IMG/VR virus record: IMGVR_UViG_3300028025_001311
Coordinates: 1-46,374 of that record
Strand: one strand, 5' to 3'
Length of the DNA: 46,374 nt
DNA from: a virus
Shown here: positions 24,568 to 33,017 of the stretch, one piece after another
Numbering within the stretch: position 1 is the first letter of the stretch
How the letters are laid out: each line of letters begins with the position of its first letter
The notes under the pieces: generated by a model
The model's database searches: none
Seen by the model: only the letters and a program-made list of their open reading frames with translations
What the model was told of the DNA's origin: nothing
Position numbers and translations under genes: made by a program

Positions 24568-25085
24568 TAGTCAGCTTCTTTCCTAGCTACTGCTATCTCT
24601 TCTCTGTCTTCATCAGGCTCCATGTGTTCTGGAGGAGTTGTTGGTGGAGGACCGGGAGTCCAACTCTCATCAAGCTCTGGATTGTTCCAGACAGGCATAG
24701 CACCAAAGGGCTGAGAAGGAAGGCCATAAGCAGACTGAGCAGGAGCATATGTGTTATTTACACAAGGCTGCTGCATTGTAGGAGCTGTAGGAGTTGTAGG
24801 CTTGAAGGCATTAGTTGCTGTATTAACAGCTCTCTTACCTACGATGCCGCCAATACCACCAACAATCAATAGCACAATGTCATTGAGCATCTTGGTGTAG
24901 GCTTGGTCAATCGGAGCCATACTCTTGATAGGCTGTGTTACAAAGGTAACAGAATATAACAATGCAAACACAATACCAAAGAGGATGATGGTGATGGCTA
25001 CCACCACAAATCCCCATATCCTAACCTCAATCTCTTCAGGGGTTAGGTTTGGTTTTGGTGGCTGTGGCTGGTTGGGTGTCAGCAT
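24567..25085 (-). CDS. Two-helix membrane protein, holin candidate
   Basis: About 172 aa from the ATG at 25085; a TTG at 25106 with GGAG 7 nt upstream would add seven residues, so the start is not settled. It has two membrane helices: WGFVVVAITIILFGIVFALLYS and a Gly-rich one (NDIVLLIVGGIGGIVG). A Pro/Gln/Asn-rich cytoplasmic-looking tail follows, with an acidic end (EPDEDREEIAVARKEAD). Its position directly upstream of Rz/Rz1 and the endolysin makes it a holin candidate. The long tail is unusual for a holin, so a different membrane role is possible. Confidence 0.65.
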   Translation of the reverse strand: MLTPNQPQPPKPNLTPEEIEVRIWGFVVVAITIILFGIVFALLYSVTFVTQPIKSMAPIDQAYTKMLNDIVLLIVGGIGGIVGKRAVNTATNAFKPTTPTAPTMQQPCVNNTYAPAQSAYGLPSQPFGAMPVWNNPELDESWTPGPPPTTPPEHMEPDEDREEIAVARKEAD

Positions 25086-25272
25086 TTTTATCAGCAGTTC
25101 TCTCAATTTGTTTCTCCAAGATGGGTGCTACTAAATACTCAGGACATGTCTGAGTGAATTGACAACGAGGCTTTTGGCATTGCTCAGCATGGAAGTTGTC
25201 TGGGTTTTGACAGAAGTATCTGTAACGATCTTCACAACCAACAAGCAACAATAACAACAATAAATATTTCAT
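25036..25272 (-). CDS. Small Cys-rich lipoprotein
   Basis: 78 aa. The signal peptide is almost pure leucine (KYLLLLLLLVGC) with a lipobox at C13. The mature part starts EDRYRYFCQNP and carries further cysteines (FC, QC, RC, TC) with the segment RCQFTQTCPEYLV. This pattern of small Cys-rich lipoprotein recurs beside lysis genes in phages of environmental Gram-negatives (from memory). It could act in superinfection exclusion or lysis. It overlaps the downstream membrane protein by about 50 bp. Confidence 0.75.
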   Translation of the reverse strand: MKYLLLLLLLVGCEDRYRYFCQNPDNFHAEQCQKPRCQFTQTCPEYLVAPILEKQIERTADKNADTQPATATKTKPNP

Positions 25273-25445
25273 ACCATTACATCCACAGAGTTTGCTCTAA
25301 CCCATTGATTTTTCACTTGCTGCACTTTGCATGCTTGTTCTTTCTGATGGTTCAGTCTCTGAAGTTCTTTTAAATTCTTCTGATGGATAACCTGTTGAAC
25401 TTCTCTCAACATGTTTGCATTGGCTTGGTAAGCAGTGATTTTCAT
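25269..25445 (-). CDS. Small helical protein (58 aa)
   Basis: Start ATG at 25445 overlaps the TGA of the gene before, and the TGA at 25269-25271 overlaps the lipoprotein ATG. The 58 residues form a basic, Gln/Lys-rich helix (LREVQQVIHQKNLKELQRL; QKEQACKVQQVKNQW) likely to be a coiled coil. The double ATGA overlap is strong evidence of a real gene. Function is unknown; it lies in the lysis region. Confidence 0.65.
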   Translation of the reverse strand: MKITAYQANANMLREVQQVIHQKNLKELQRLNHQKEQACKVQQVKNQWVRANSVDVMV

Positions 25446-25591
25446 AACCCAATCTTCCCCAGTAGAAGAGCCACAATTTTGTTTGACAAATCATCAGGTA
25501 AAAACTTTAAGAAACCTAAGAACCACCAAGCAACACATCCATAAATAAACACCTTCAGAAACATATCAAATTGTTTCTGGTATTCATTCAT
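25442..25591 (-). CDS. Small membrane protein (49 aa)
   Basis: ATG at 25591 overlaps the upstream stop, and its TGA (25442-25444) overlaps the next ATG. 49 residues with one hydrophobic helix (MFLKVFIYGCVAWWFLGFL, about 10-28) and a short C-terminal part (DDLSNKIVALLLGKIGL). It is one of several tiny membrane proteins in the lysis region and might be a holin, antiholin or pinholin, but nothing in the sequence decides between them. Confidence 0.65.
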   Translation of the reverse strand: MNEYQKQFDMFLKVFIYGCVAWWFLGFLKFLPDDLSNKIVALLLGKIGL

Positions 25592-26082
25592 CTGCCACAC
25601 CCACCTTTAGGACATAAGCTCATCAACTCATTAATACCAATAAAGACAAGGAGTAGAACAAAAGCAATACCACCAATGATGATTGCCCACTCTTGCATTT
25701 CTTCTTCTTTTTCTCTAGCCTTCTTTTCAGCAGCTCTTAATGCAGCCACTTCTTTGGCATCATCCCTGTCCATCTCGGCTTGACGCTCTTTAATCTTATT
25801 CCAGACATCAATCTTTCCTGTCTGCATAAAGAGCATCTTAAGTTCTTCTTCAAAAGCTCTGGCCTGTTCTAGCGCCATTTCAATTTGAAGAGCTGTTCCC
25901 ATGTTGGAACTTTTACCAGATCTCTTAGCCTCAAGCATAGCTTTAGTAGCTACACTCTTAGCATCAAACATCTTGCCAATCATAGGAGCAAGAGAGCCTA
26001 AATCATTGGCTACCTTGCTGGCCTTCTTGACCATACTGATTGCTGACTGTATGCCAGCTAGGGCTGTCATTGGATCAATCAT
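25588..26082 (-). CDS. Helical protein with C-terminal membrane helix (164 aa)
   Basis: 164 aa. The N-terminus is an amphipathic Ala-rich part (DPMTALAGIQSAISMVKKAS). A long charged helix/coiled coil covers about residues 85-130 (KERQAEMDRDDAKEVAALRA). A single membrane helix sits near the end (WAIIIGGIAFVLLLVFIGI), followed by LCPKGGCGR. The topology suggests a tail-anchored inner-membrane protein. Similar genes are common next to the lysis cassette in podovirus-like phages; role unknown. Confidence 0.7.
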   Translation of the reverse strand: MIDPMTALAGIQSAISMVKKASKVANDLGSLAPMIGKMFDAKSVATKAMLEAKRSGKSSNMGTALQIEMALEQARAFEEELKMLFMQTGKIDVWNKIKERQAEMDRDDAKEVAALRAAEKKAREKEEEMQEWAIIIGGIAFVLLLVFIGINELMSLCPKGGCGR

Positions 26083-26225
26083 CGCTCAACCTTTTTCCAT
26101 TCAATGCATATAACTTTTCTGTTATATACATCTCCAGTCCATGTCCATCGGACACACCTATACTTCTCCTCCTTGGACGAAACAGGGAAAGATATTAATA
26201 AAGATATCAATAAGGCTTTCGCCAC
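26079..26225 (-). CDS. Small secreted protein (48 aa, GTG start)
   Basis: The GTG start at 26225 overlaps the upstream stop (TAGTG), and the product then begins with a plausible signal peptide (AKALLISLLISFPVSS). Longer in-frame starts would have to overlap the upstream gene and give no sensible N-terminus. The mature part, KYRCVRWTWTGDVYNRKVIC, with two Cys and three Trp in all, looks like a conserved exported peptide found near phage lysis genes. Function is unknown. Confidence 0.65.
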   Translation of the reverse strand: MAKALLISLLISFPVSSKEEKYRCVRWTWTGDVYNRKVICIEWKKVER

Positions 26226-26449
26226 TATTGATGCAGTTTGTTTTCTATAGCAAGCCAGATTGCTCCACAGAAAGCACCAATAACTAAGATGGGCTTTACT
26301 GCTCGAGCAATCCATTCAAGCACAATGAAAGCGCCAGAAGCTGCATTGAATGCAGCAACTACAGCTTCTGTGCTCTTGTCTAGCTTGTCTACTTTAGCTT
26401 CGACAGCACACAGACGCTCATAGATTTGGGCGTGTGTTACGTCTTCCAT
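26225..26449 (-). CDS. Small membrane protein, possible holin (74 aa)
   Basis: 74 aa. The N-terminal half is a soluble helix with heptad spacing (QIYERLCAVEAKVDKLDKS). The second half is hydrophobic (AVKPILVIGAFCGAIWLAI). This 'coiled coil plus one membrane helix' plan is seen in several phage holin-like families. It is the first of the lysis-region genes after the tail-fibre accessory protein. Holin activity is an inference. Confidence 0.65.
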   Translation of the reverse strand: MEDVTHAQIYERLCAVEAKVDKLDKSTEAVVAAFNAASGAFIVLEWIARAVKPILVIGAFCGAIWLAIENKLHQ

Positions 26450-26745
26450 TATTCAGACCAAGGAGTACCAGTGGTTTTCACAGGATTCTTGAGCAAAGCA
26501 ATCTGTGCAGCCAAAGACGCTTCAGTGGCTTCTTTGTCTACAGATTCCCACACCCATTCCAATACCGTGGCTTCTGTGAGAGAAGCATAAGGAATTGTAG
26601 GAGTGCCTTCAGCCCATGAGACTGTTGCGTAGGCAGAGGCAGAGTGTTCTCCGTCTACTGCTGTAGCGTTCCAATGAACTACCGAGACATACCCTGTAGC
26701 TACATTTCGTTCCATTGTGTTAATTGACCAGTTATATGTTGTCAT
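26449..26745 (-). CDS. DUF7936-like phage protein
   Basis: 98 aa, beta-rich start (TTYNWSINTMERNVATGYVS) with VHWNATAVDGEHSASAY, then a helical end (WVWESVDKEATEASLAAQIA). The pattern 'W-i--mer----G-V---HW--ta-dg' matches, from memory, a family named DUF7936, which is usually encoded beside phage tail fibres. It may be a small virion or fibre-associated protein. It lies 11 bp after the tail-fibre stop. Confidence 0.7.
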   Translation of the reverse strand: MTTYNWSINTMERNVATGYVSVVHWNATAVDGEHSASAYATVSWAEGTPTIPYASLTEATVLEWVWESVDKEATEASLAAQIALLKNPVKTTGTPWSE

Positions 26746-26756
26746 AATTTTTTCCT

Positions 26757-28988
26757 TTAAAGATTAGCGGCATCCAAACGTGCCTTGAGTGATTCAATGA
26801 TTGCTTGTTGCTCTTGGATGGCTTTGACCAATCTTGCTTCTGTTTTACTCCAACCAGAAACAGTCAACATTCCATCTTCACGCTCACCAACAGCATCTGG
26901 ATAAACGGCTTGCATCTCTTGCGCAATAAAACCCGTCTGATGACCTCCACCTTCAGATTCAATGTAGTCAAATTCAACTGGGTGTAATGCCAAAATGTTT
27001 GAAAGTTGAGAAGGCAAATCAACAATGTTTTCTTTCAAACGTTGGTCAGAATAAGTACCAAAAGCCAATGTATTGGCTCCGTTCATATTGATCTGACCAG
27101 CGCCTGCTCCAGTACTTAAAATTGTCGCTCTAAGAATTACTTGAGAAGTCGTAGTGTTGTTGTCTTGCTTTCCAATTAACAAACCAGCCTGACCAACATC
27201 GCCTGCTGTACTGCTATAAAACGTAACAAGTGACGCAGACGTTGCATCACCATTAACAGCCAATTTACCAGTTTGACTCGTAGTCCCCACCAGCAAGTTA
27301 CCGCTTGAGTCTATACGGGCACGTTCTGTTGAACTTGTACCAAACGCCAATATGCCTGTTGATGGTGTTAGTAAAGAAACACCTGAAGTTAAGTTAATCT
27401 GCAAGTCGGCACTTGTTGTATCTGTAAAACTAGCGACATTACCACCCGCTGAACTAGATACACTAAGTTTGTTACTTGGTGAACTAGTACCAATACCTAC
27501 ATTTTGACCGCCAGTATCGACATAAAGAACAGATGTTCCAATACGATTTCTTACATTGAACGTTGTGTTGTCTGAGCCAGTGCTACTTTGGCGGCCCACA
27601 ATAACAGATGCGGAGGTACTTCCCGTAGTAACAATAAGATCACCAGATGTCACAGAACCAGAAACGCTTCCTACATCAAGTTTTCCAGCAGGCGAACTTG
27701 TACCAATACCCAAATTCCCACTAGCATCCAGAGTCATTGCCTGAGTAAAGGTAATGGCGTTTCCTGCTGTGCCTGATGCTGCTATGTACCAAGAGTGATC
27801 GCCAGAACTACTGTTCTGCACATACATTTGAGCGTAGTTATTTTGCAAGTATCGCCAGTTACCATCGTTATAGGCATTGGTAGTAACTCTTGTTCGCCAA
27901 GTTGTAGCATCGCCAGAAAAAGCAGCCCCATTTATCTGTAGGGCTTTTCCGAAGGTAAAAGCACTAGGAGTAACTCCCAAGCCTAGATTGCCTGAGGAGT
28001 CGAGGATTGCTGTCTGTGTATTATTTGTAAAGAAGCGAAGCCCAAGACCAGTATTTGCTAAGATAACAGGCTCACCACCAGAGTAGGTCAATTTACCTAG
28101 CACAGTCCCTGCTGTTGCTTGCCATTGCGTTACTCCAACAATATCAAGTTTGCTAGTAGGACTACTTGTACCAATACCCAGACCTGTGCTGGTTAGGCGC
28201 ATTTGTTCTGAGCCGCCCGCAGCAAACACCTGCTGATTGCCGTACAAGAACAAAGATGCGGCAGTCGGAGAAGTGACCTGTCCCAAATAGACATTGTTGT
28301 CGTTACCAAGAGTTAAAACCTGTTGCGCTGTCCCGCCAGTGTTCTTGATTTGAAACGCTTTGTTATTGGCAAGCGTAGTGTTACCAGTCGTCTCTAAGTT
28401 AGTCCCATCAAAAGTAAGCGCAGAACCGCTTGTAACAACCTTAGAGCCGTTTAAATACGCTACTCCGTTAGCAGTACCTCCAGAGAGGGTTACAGTACTA
28501 GAGGTAGTTAGTGCTTCAGCACTGATAGTTCCAGTAAGTGTAGGGCTGGCAGACATAACAACATTGCCAGTACCAGTGATGGCATTGCTCACCAAGCCTT
28601 TAGAGCCATCAGTAAACACAGCTCTGCTTGCTGTAAGGCTAGACAGTATAGGCTGTGCTGTCAGCGTAACCACACCAGTGACAGCCAATGTGCCACCAAT
28701 ACTACCATTACCTGCCAAGAACAAGTCTTTAAATTTTAAAGCGCTGCTACCAATGTCTACAGTGTTTGTAGTTTTAGGAGCTAACAAAGTAGCAGAAATA
28801 GTTACATCTTGTGTAGGACCAAGCGCATTAATGGTAGCACCTTCACCAGCAGTACCGTCATGCTTGTGTCCTGTAGACGCATTAAACGCATCTTGTACAC
28901 CATCAAACTCAGCATCTAAGTCTGCAGCATTAATCACATTACCATCGGCAATGTTGTTGGTAGTATCTTTACGAACATATCCCGTCAT
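26757..28988 (-). CDS. Tail fibre with S74 intramolecular chaperone
   Basis: 743 aa. The N-terminus (TGYVRKDTTNNIADGNVINA and DLDAEFDGVQDAFN) is a virion-attachment type. The middle is made of Gly/Ser/Thr-rich beta repeats with the recurring phrase (L)GIGTSSP and SGNLGLG, as in trimeric beta-helical fibres. The C-terminus from S647 (YSDQRLKENI) is a peptidase S74 chaperone: self-cleavage is expected before S647, with D648 beside it, and the domain ends in a coiled-coil helix (ARLVKAIQEQQAIIESLKAR). It would recognise the host surface; the repeats are a likely site of host-range change. Confidence 0.88.
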   Translation of the reverse strand: MTGYVRKDTTNNIADGNVINAADLDAEFDGVQDAFNASTGHKHDGTAGEGATINALGPTQDVTISATLLAPKTTNTVDIGSSALKFKDLFLAGNGSIGGTLAVTGVVTLTAQPILSSLTASRAVFTDGSKGLVSNAITGTGNVVMSASPTLTGTISAEALTTSSTVTLSGGTANGVAYLNGSKVVTSGSALTFDGTNLETTGNTTLANNKAFQIKNTGGTAQQVLTLGNDNNVYLGQVTSPTAASLFLYGNQQVFAAGGSEQMRLTSTGLGIGTSSPTSKLDIVGVTQWQATAGTVLGKLTYSGGEPVILANTGLGLRFFTNNTQTAILDSSGNLGLGVTPSAFTFGKALQINGAAFSGDATTWRTRVTTNAYNDGNWRYLQNNYAQMYVQNSSSGDHSWYIAASGTAGNAITFTQAMTLDASGNLGIGTSSPAGKLDVGSVSGSVTSGDLIVTTGSTSASVIVGRQSSTGSDNTTFNVRNRIGTSVLYVDTGGQNVGIGTSSPSNKLSVSSSAGGNVASFTDTTSADLQINLTSGVSLLTPSTGILAFGTSSTERARIDSSGNLLVGTTSQTGKLAVNGDATSASLVTFYSSTAGDVGQAGLLIGKQDNNTTTSQVILRATILSTGAGAGQINMNGANTLAFGTYSDQRLKENIVDLPSQLSNILALHPVEFDYIESEGGGHQTGFIAQEMQAVYPDAVGEREDGMLTVSGWSKTEARLVKAIQEQQAIIESLKARLDAANL

Positions 28989-28997
28989 AACTATTCC

Positions 28998-30974
28998 TTA
29001 TCTTCTATCATGTGTGGCATACTCTAGCGTTGCAGCGTCCAGAGAAAATGGAGGGTCTTGGCTATCTGATACAAACTGTAACGATACAGAGAATCCAGAG
29101 CCTATCACCTGTGTTTGAAATTGCTTCTTCAACTTATCACCATAAACAGTTGTGCCATACTTAGCACCACTGCTACCATAAAAACCTACACTACCTGCGC
29201 TATTAGATAGCACAATTGTCGATGGCTGAATAGATCCTTGATCATCAAAATCAAGCTTCAAATTCACTGATGTTGTAACAGATCCTTGTGGATCTGTATA
29301 GAGGTAAAGCTTATAAAAAGTCTTTCTCACCCTAAAATCATTAATAGGAACATAGGGGGTGGCAAAGGAAGCTACAATGTTTGAACCATCAAAGCTATTA
29401 CCCTGCTCCATCTCATAAACATATCCATCATTATTAGCAAAAACAATGGTTTCTGTTTGGTTCTGATAATCACCATCAGCAACGTAGCATTTAAATCCCA
29501 CCAGCTCAGCCCATGCTACACCACCAGTTGACTCACCAGTCATCTGTGTTCCAAGCACACCCTTAGCATTAGAGGAAGTAATACTACTATTATATCCAAA
29601 TATTCTATATTGTGACTTCTGTTTAATAACACAACTAGCAAAGGTTGAGTTACTGTTAATCAATGAAGTCATCTCAGCCTGAATAGGTTTAGACACCACA
29701 CCCAAGCTAAAGTCCCCAATACGATCAGTAGCTCCCAATAGTCTTAGTCCTTCAGGACCTAAGAACATAACATCACCACCAACTTCCTGTATGGTGTCAG
29801 AAGCTACACAGCCTACATTCTTAGTGATGGGCTGCAAAGAGAAGTCTTGTATGGTTGTACCAAGGAGTTGACTAATAGTCTTCTCTGTGAAGATGATTAG
29901 TGTTTCTCTAAAAACAATAATACCTGTAATGAGTCCACCAACATTAATGATGCCAGAGCCAGCAGCGGCAGTGAAGTCATCATCGGTGTATGGAGCTGTG
30001 AAGATGATGCTCTCATTCTTAGCAAAGAACAATTGATTCTTATGGCTAATAACAAACTGAGCACCTAAAATATCTGTTGTCTTATCCGACAACACTTTAA
30101 ATGTTGTGCCATCATAGATGAATGGATAATTAGTTCCATCCACACCAACAATCTTCTCAGTGCTGTTAAGTTTATACTTGCTATATCGTGTCTTGAAGTT
30201 GCTTGTTCTATTAGCAGACAACCAAGTGACAGCAGCATTATCAGCAGGACTAGAAGCCAATGCTGGATAGATGGATACAGTGGCAGATGTAGAAGTCACT
30301 GTTGGCACAGCCAACACTGTATATACATACTCAATACCAGCAATACTAAAAGTATCACCAATCTGTGGTGCTTTAGTTAAGCCATCAATAACAACAGTGC
30401 TGCCTGTCTGACTACCGCCATTGACAAGCACTGTGCCATAATAAGGCTTACTTATCTTAGTAAAGCCTGTGCCAGTGGTTGTGTAGATGTCAGCATTCCT
30501 AGAAGCAACAACGAGGTTATTCCATGCTGCAAGCCCTTTTACAAGACCAGCCTGAGATGTGAAGGTAACGGCTGCTTTATCTGCTGGGCTAGAAGCCATT
30601 GAAGCTGTCAATGTAACAGTGGCAATTTTATATGTGGAGTTGTATGAAACACCAGCAGCAGCAATGGTGTATGTACCTGTCACACCAGCAACAGTGAATG
30701 TGCTACCAGCAACAGGAGCAGTGAGGATGTTGGAGATGACTAGGGTAGTACCAGTCTGACCACTACCCTGCACCTTAGGCTCACCATAAGCAGGAACAAA
30801 AGCACTGTCGTATTTGTTATAGCCTTCAATACGCATGTAGCCCCCATCAACAGAAGGCTCAAAATTCTTCATGAGTCTTCCGCTACCGGGAGCTTGTGTG
30901 CCATGCTGAAGCGGTGATAGATTTGAAATCAATCCACCACGGAATTCAAATGGATATGTTTGCCATCCATCCAT
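28998..30974 (-). CDS. Tail nozzle / tail tubular protein B-like
   Basis: 658 aa. It starts GWQTYPFEFRGGLISNLSPL, then FEPSVDGGYMRIEGYNKY, which matches from memory the 'stab/nozzle' proteins encoded after the head-tail adaptor in short-tailed phages. Two copies of a beta module occur near the N-terminus: GQTGTTLVIS...TFTVAGVTGTYTI and GSQTGSTVVID...TFSIAGIEYVYTV. Each is followed by ASSPAD(K/N)AAVT(F/W). The rest is a beta-propeller-like strand-rich body (about 40-residue pieces such as NKSIIFTAPYTDDDF). It would form the tail tip through which DNA leaves. Confidence 0.8.
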   Translation of the reverse strand: MDGWQTYPFEFRGGLISNLSPLQHGTQAPGSGRLMKNFEPSVDGGYMRIEGYNKYDSAFVPAYGEPKVQGSGQTGTTLVISNILTAPVAGSTFTVAGVTGTYTIAAAGVSYNSTYKIATVTLTASMASSPADKAAVTFTSQAGLVKGLAAWNNLVVASRNADIYTTTGTGFTKISKPYYGTVLVNGGSQTGSTVVIDGLTKAPQIGDTFSIAGIEYVYTVLAVPTVTSTSATVSIYPALASSPADNAAVTWLSANRTSNFKTRYSKYKLNSTEKIVGVDGTNYPFIYDGTTFKVLSDKTTDILGAQFVISHKNQLFFAKNESIIFTAPYTDDDFTAAAGSGIINVGGLITGIIVFRETLIIFTEKTISQLLGTTIQDFSLQPITKNVGCVASDTIQEVGGDVMFLGPEGLRLLGATDRIGDFSLGVVSKPIQAEMTSLINSNSTFASCVIKQKSQYRIFGYNSSITSSNAKGVLGTQMTGESTGGVAWAELVGFKCYVADGDYQNQTETIVFANNDGYVYEMEQGNSFDGSNIVASFATPYVPINDFRVRKTFYKLYLYTDPQGSVTTSVNLKLDFDDQGSIQPSTIVLSNSAGSVGFYGSSGAKYGTTVYGDKLKKQFQTQVIGSGFSVSLQFVSDSQDPPFSLDAATLEYATHDRR

Positions 30975-31699
30975 TATTTAACCCTATCACCGAAGCCACC
31001 AAAAGCAGACGTTTGTGTGATGGCAGTAGATTGCATATACACATACTTATTGATAAGAAGAATTCTCATCTTCTTAATGCCTTCATCAAACTTAGCCTTA
31101 GCAAGAGAAGCTGCTTGCTCATTACTTCTAAACATGTAAGCATGGTACATAGCACCATCAAGAATAACTTGTTTAAATCTCTCTGGAATAGATGGAACAT
31201 CTGTAGCACTAGAAAGATCTACAGGAATTCTGTAGTATTCGTAAGCAATTTCATATGCTTGATCAGGAGCAGGAACAACACCCCACTCTAAACTAGGAGC
31301 ATGGAATACATATGAAGGAACATCACGCTTACTAGAATCAGCAGAATATTCTTGATTTACATATCTCTGAAGGTAGTCATCATAAGTGATGATGCTAAGC
31401 CTAACTGTCTCATTGGATAATGTAGCGTCTTCCTTGATACGGAAAGTATCAAAGTCAATGGTGCTAGCATCAGAGGGAAAAGCATATCTAGTTGTGCCTG
31501 CTGTCAAAGTTTCTTCAGCAAGAATATGATTGAAAGGCCACTCATAGTGAGTGTGGTTGATGTCTCTAATAGCAGCATTCACAGCATCTTTGATGTGTGC
31601 ATAAAAACCAGTAGCTGTAGGAAAGTTTGCAGAAGTTAGCTCAACTTCGTTAAGCCTTCTATTAACTTCATTGGTAAGTCCAAGATAGTTGTATGCCAT
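30974..31699 (-). CDS. Head-tail adaptor (T7 gp11/P22 gp4-like)
   Basis: 241 aa. A helical start (MAYNYLGLTNEVNRRLNEVE; KDAVNAAIRDINHTHYEWPFN) is followed by beta strands (GTTRYAFPSDASTIDFDTFRI) and a helical end (LAKAKFDEGIKKMRILLI). This is the usual architecture of the adaptor that binds the portal ring and carries the nozzle. It is coupled to the nozzle gene by a 1-bp overlap and follows the fibre-tail adaptor gene. Confidence 0.82.
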   Translation of the reverse strand: MAYNYLGLTNEVNRRLNEVELTSANFPTATGFYAHIKDAVNAAIRDINHTHYEWPFNHILAEETLTAGTTRYAFPSDASTIDFDTFRIKEDATLSNETVRLSIITYDDYLQRYVNQEYSADSSKRDVPSYVFHAPSLEWGVVPAPDQAYEIAYEYYRIPVDLSSATDVPSIPERFKQVILDGAMYHAYMFRSNEQAASLAKAKFDEGIKKMRILLINKYVYMQSTAITQTSAFGGFGDRVK

Positions 31700-31701
31700 T
31701 C

Positions 31702-32019
31702 TTATTGTTCCTTAACACGCAAACGAGTGACTCGCTCAGCTACATTACCACTATTATCTGTAATTCTACAGTAGAACTTATACTCAGTATTGTTAGTACC
31801 TAAACCAAGATTGATGGTAGTAATACCACCAGAGATAGTTTGTGCTACGTTCTGAATACCATTAACTGTGCTACCTGCTGTAATGGCTGTCTTTGTACCA
31901 GCACTGTCATCAACATACCACACACAGCTACTAATAGTTGCTGTATCTAAAAACCTAGACCAGTCTACACTGTAGTCTAAAATTTCATCAGGATCTTTAT
32001 TGGGCCAACGAAAAGACAT
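31702..32019 (-). CDS. Fibre-tail adaptor-like small structural protein
   Basis: 105 aa with the conserved opening SFRWPNKDPDEILDYSVDWS, then a beta-sandwich (CVWYVDDSAGTK; TTINLGLGTNNTEYKFYCRI). Proteins with 'WP-KDPdE-ldY--DWs' are annotated in phage collections as fibre-tail adaptor proteins. Ig-like fold is probable. It is encoded between the 324-aa repeat protein and the head-tail adaptor. Confidence 0.75.
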   Translation of the reverse strand: MSFRWPNKDPDEILDYSVDWSRFLDTATISSCVWYVDDSAGTKTAITAGSTVNGIQNVAQTISGGITTINLGLGTNNTEYKFYCRITDNSGNVAERVTRLRVKEQ

Positions 32020-32029
32020 TATTAAACTC

Positions 32030-33004
32030 CTACTCCACTAAAGCACTTCTATCAGCAGAAGTGGATTTTCTATATGTATATGCTTGTCTAGGCTCAGTAG
32101 CCACATAAGATGTTCTGTCATACACTGTAGAATGTCTATCCACATACACCCTACGAGACTCCGCTAACACCAACACTGTTCTTTCTTTGCCTGTGCTTTG
32201 TCTCTCAACATACACAGTGCGTTTTCTATCATATAACGAAGCTACAGCAGCATAATCAAATACAGACACTGTAACAGCAACTATACCTACAGCGCCTGTA
32301 GCTTCCACACCATCAAAGGTAGGTCTAGCATTATTAGCTGCTACAACATCACCAAGAGCTGTTGTAACCTCTACACCAGATATTGCTACTAAGGCTTTAG
32401 CTATTGCAACAGCACTGCCTAAACTACCAACACCTTCAACACCAACTAAATCCGTTGTGGCTTTTGCCACTACAACAACACTACCTAGTGATGTTGTTGC
32501 TTCAAGACCATCTACAGGAATTCTGTTGATAGACCTAACATCAACAGTGCCAATAGCTGTTGTAGCTTCTACACCTGTTATTGCTGTAAGTGCTTTAGCA
32601 ATTACAACAACACTACCAACACTTCCCTGTGCTTCTACACCAGTTACATTAGTAACTGCTTGGGCAACTACAGTAACACTACCAACATTTCCTGTGGCAG
32701 ATAAGCTAGTAGGTGTAAGCGTACAACCTAAACTAAACGATACGCCATCATTGACATATCCTGTAGCTTCCACACCAACTAGGCTAGTAACTGCTACACC
32801 AACTACACCTACACTACCTGTTGCACCAGAAGCAACTAAGCTAACAACTACATGGTTAGCATCACCACTAATAACAACACCACTATCGGATGTTGCTGTG
32901 CCTTGCAACCCATCGGGAACATATGCAACATTGCTTACACCATAACGAGATGTCCCGTATATGCCAATGCCATATATTGCACCCGACCGGGTTGTCGTAG
33001 CCAT
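32030..33004 (-). CDS. Repeat-rich virion protein (324 aa)
   Basis: 324 aa made of two repeat arrays. Residues about 55-250 hold about 25-residue units of the form TGVEA-GSVGSVVVIAKALT, repeated roughly seven times, which suggests a stacked beta structure. The last about 65 residues hold R-(V/A)Y-(E/D)R-ST---RT--V units (RTVYVERQSTGKERTVLV; RRVYVDRHSTVYDRTSYV; RQAYTYRKSTSADRSALV). The N-terminus (GAIYGIGIYGTSRYG) looks like an attachment tag. It may be a short fibre or head decoration; identity is unproven. Confidence 0.65.
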   Translation of the reverse strand: MATTTRSGAIYGIGIYGTSRYGVSNVAYVPDGLQGTATSDSGVVISGDANHVVVSLVASGATGSVGVVGVAVTSLVGVEATGYVNDGVSFSLGCTLTPTSLSATGNVGSVTVVAQAVTNVTGVEAQGSVGSVVVIAKALTAITGVEATTAIGTVDVRSINRIPVDGLEATTSLGSVVVVAKATTDLVGVEGVGSLGSAVAIAKALVAISGVEVTTALGDVVAANNARPTFDGVEATGAVGIVAVTVSVFDYAAVASLYDRKRTVYVERQSTGKERTVLVLAESRRVYVDRHSTVYDRTSYVATEPRQAYTYRKSTSADRSALVE

Positions 33005-33017
33005 AACCTACGACTCC

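Noticed and set aside
25297-25494. 65-aa open frame on the - strand in the lysis cluster
   Set aside because: Two ATGA-coupled genes (25269-25445 and 25442-25591) in another frame explain the same DNA much better.
28360-29118. 252-aa open frame on the + strand opposite the tail fibre
   Set aside because: Antisense of Gly/Ser/Thr-rich fibre repeats; Val/Pro/Leu/Ala-rich product with no domain features.
32457-32945. 162-aa open frame opposite the repeat virion protein
   Set aside because: It mirrors the GVEA repeats; no independent evidence.
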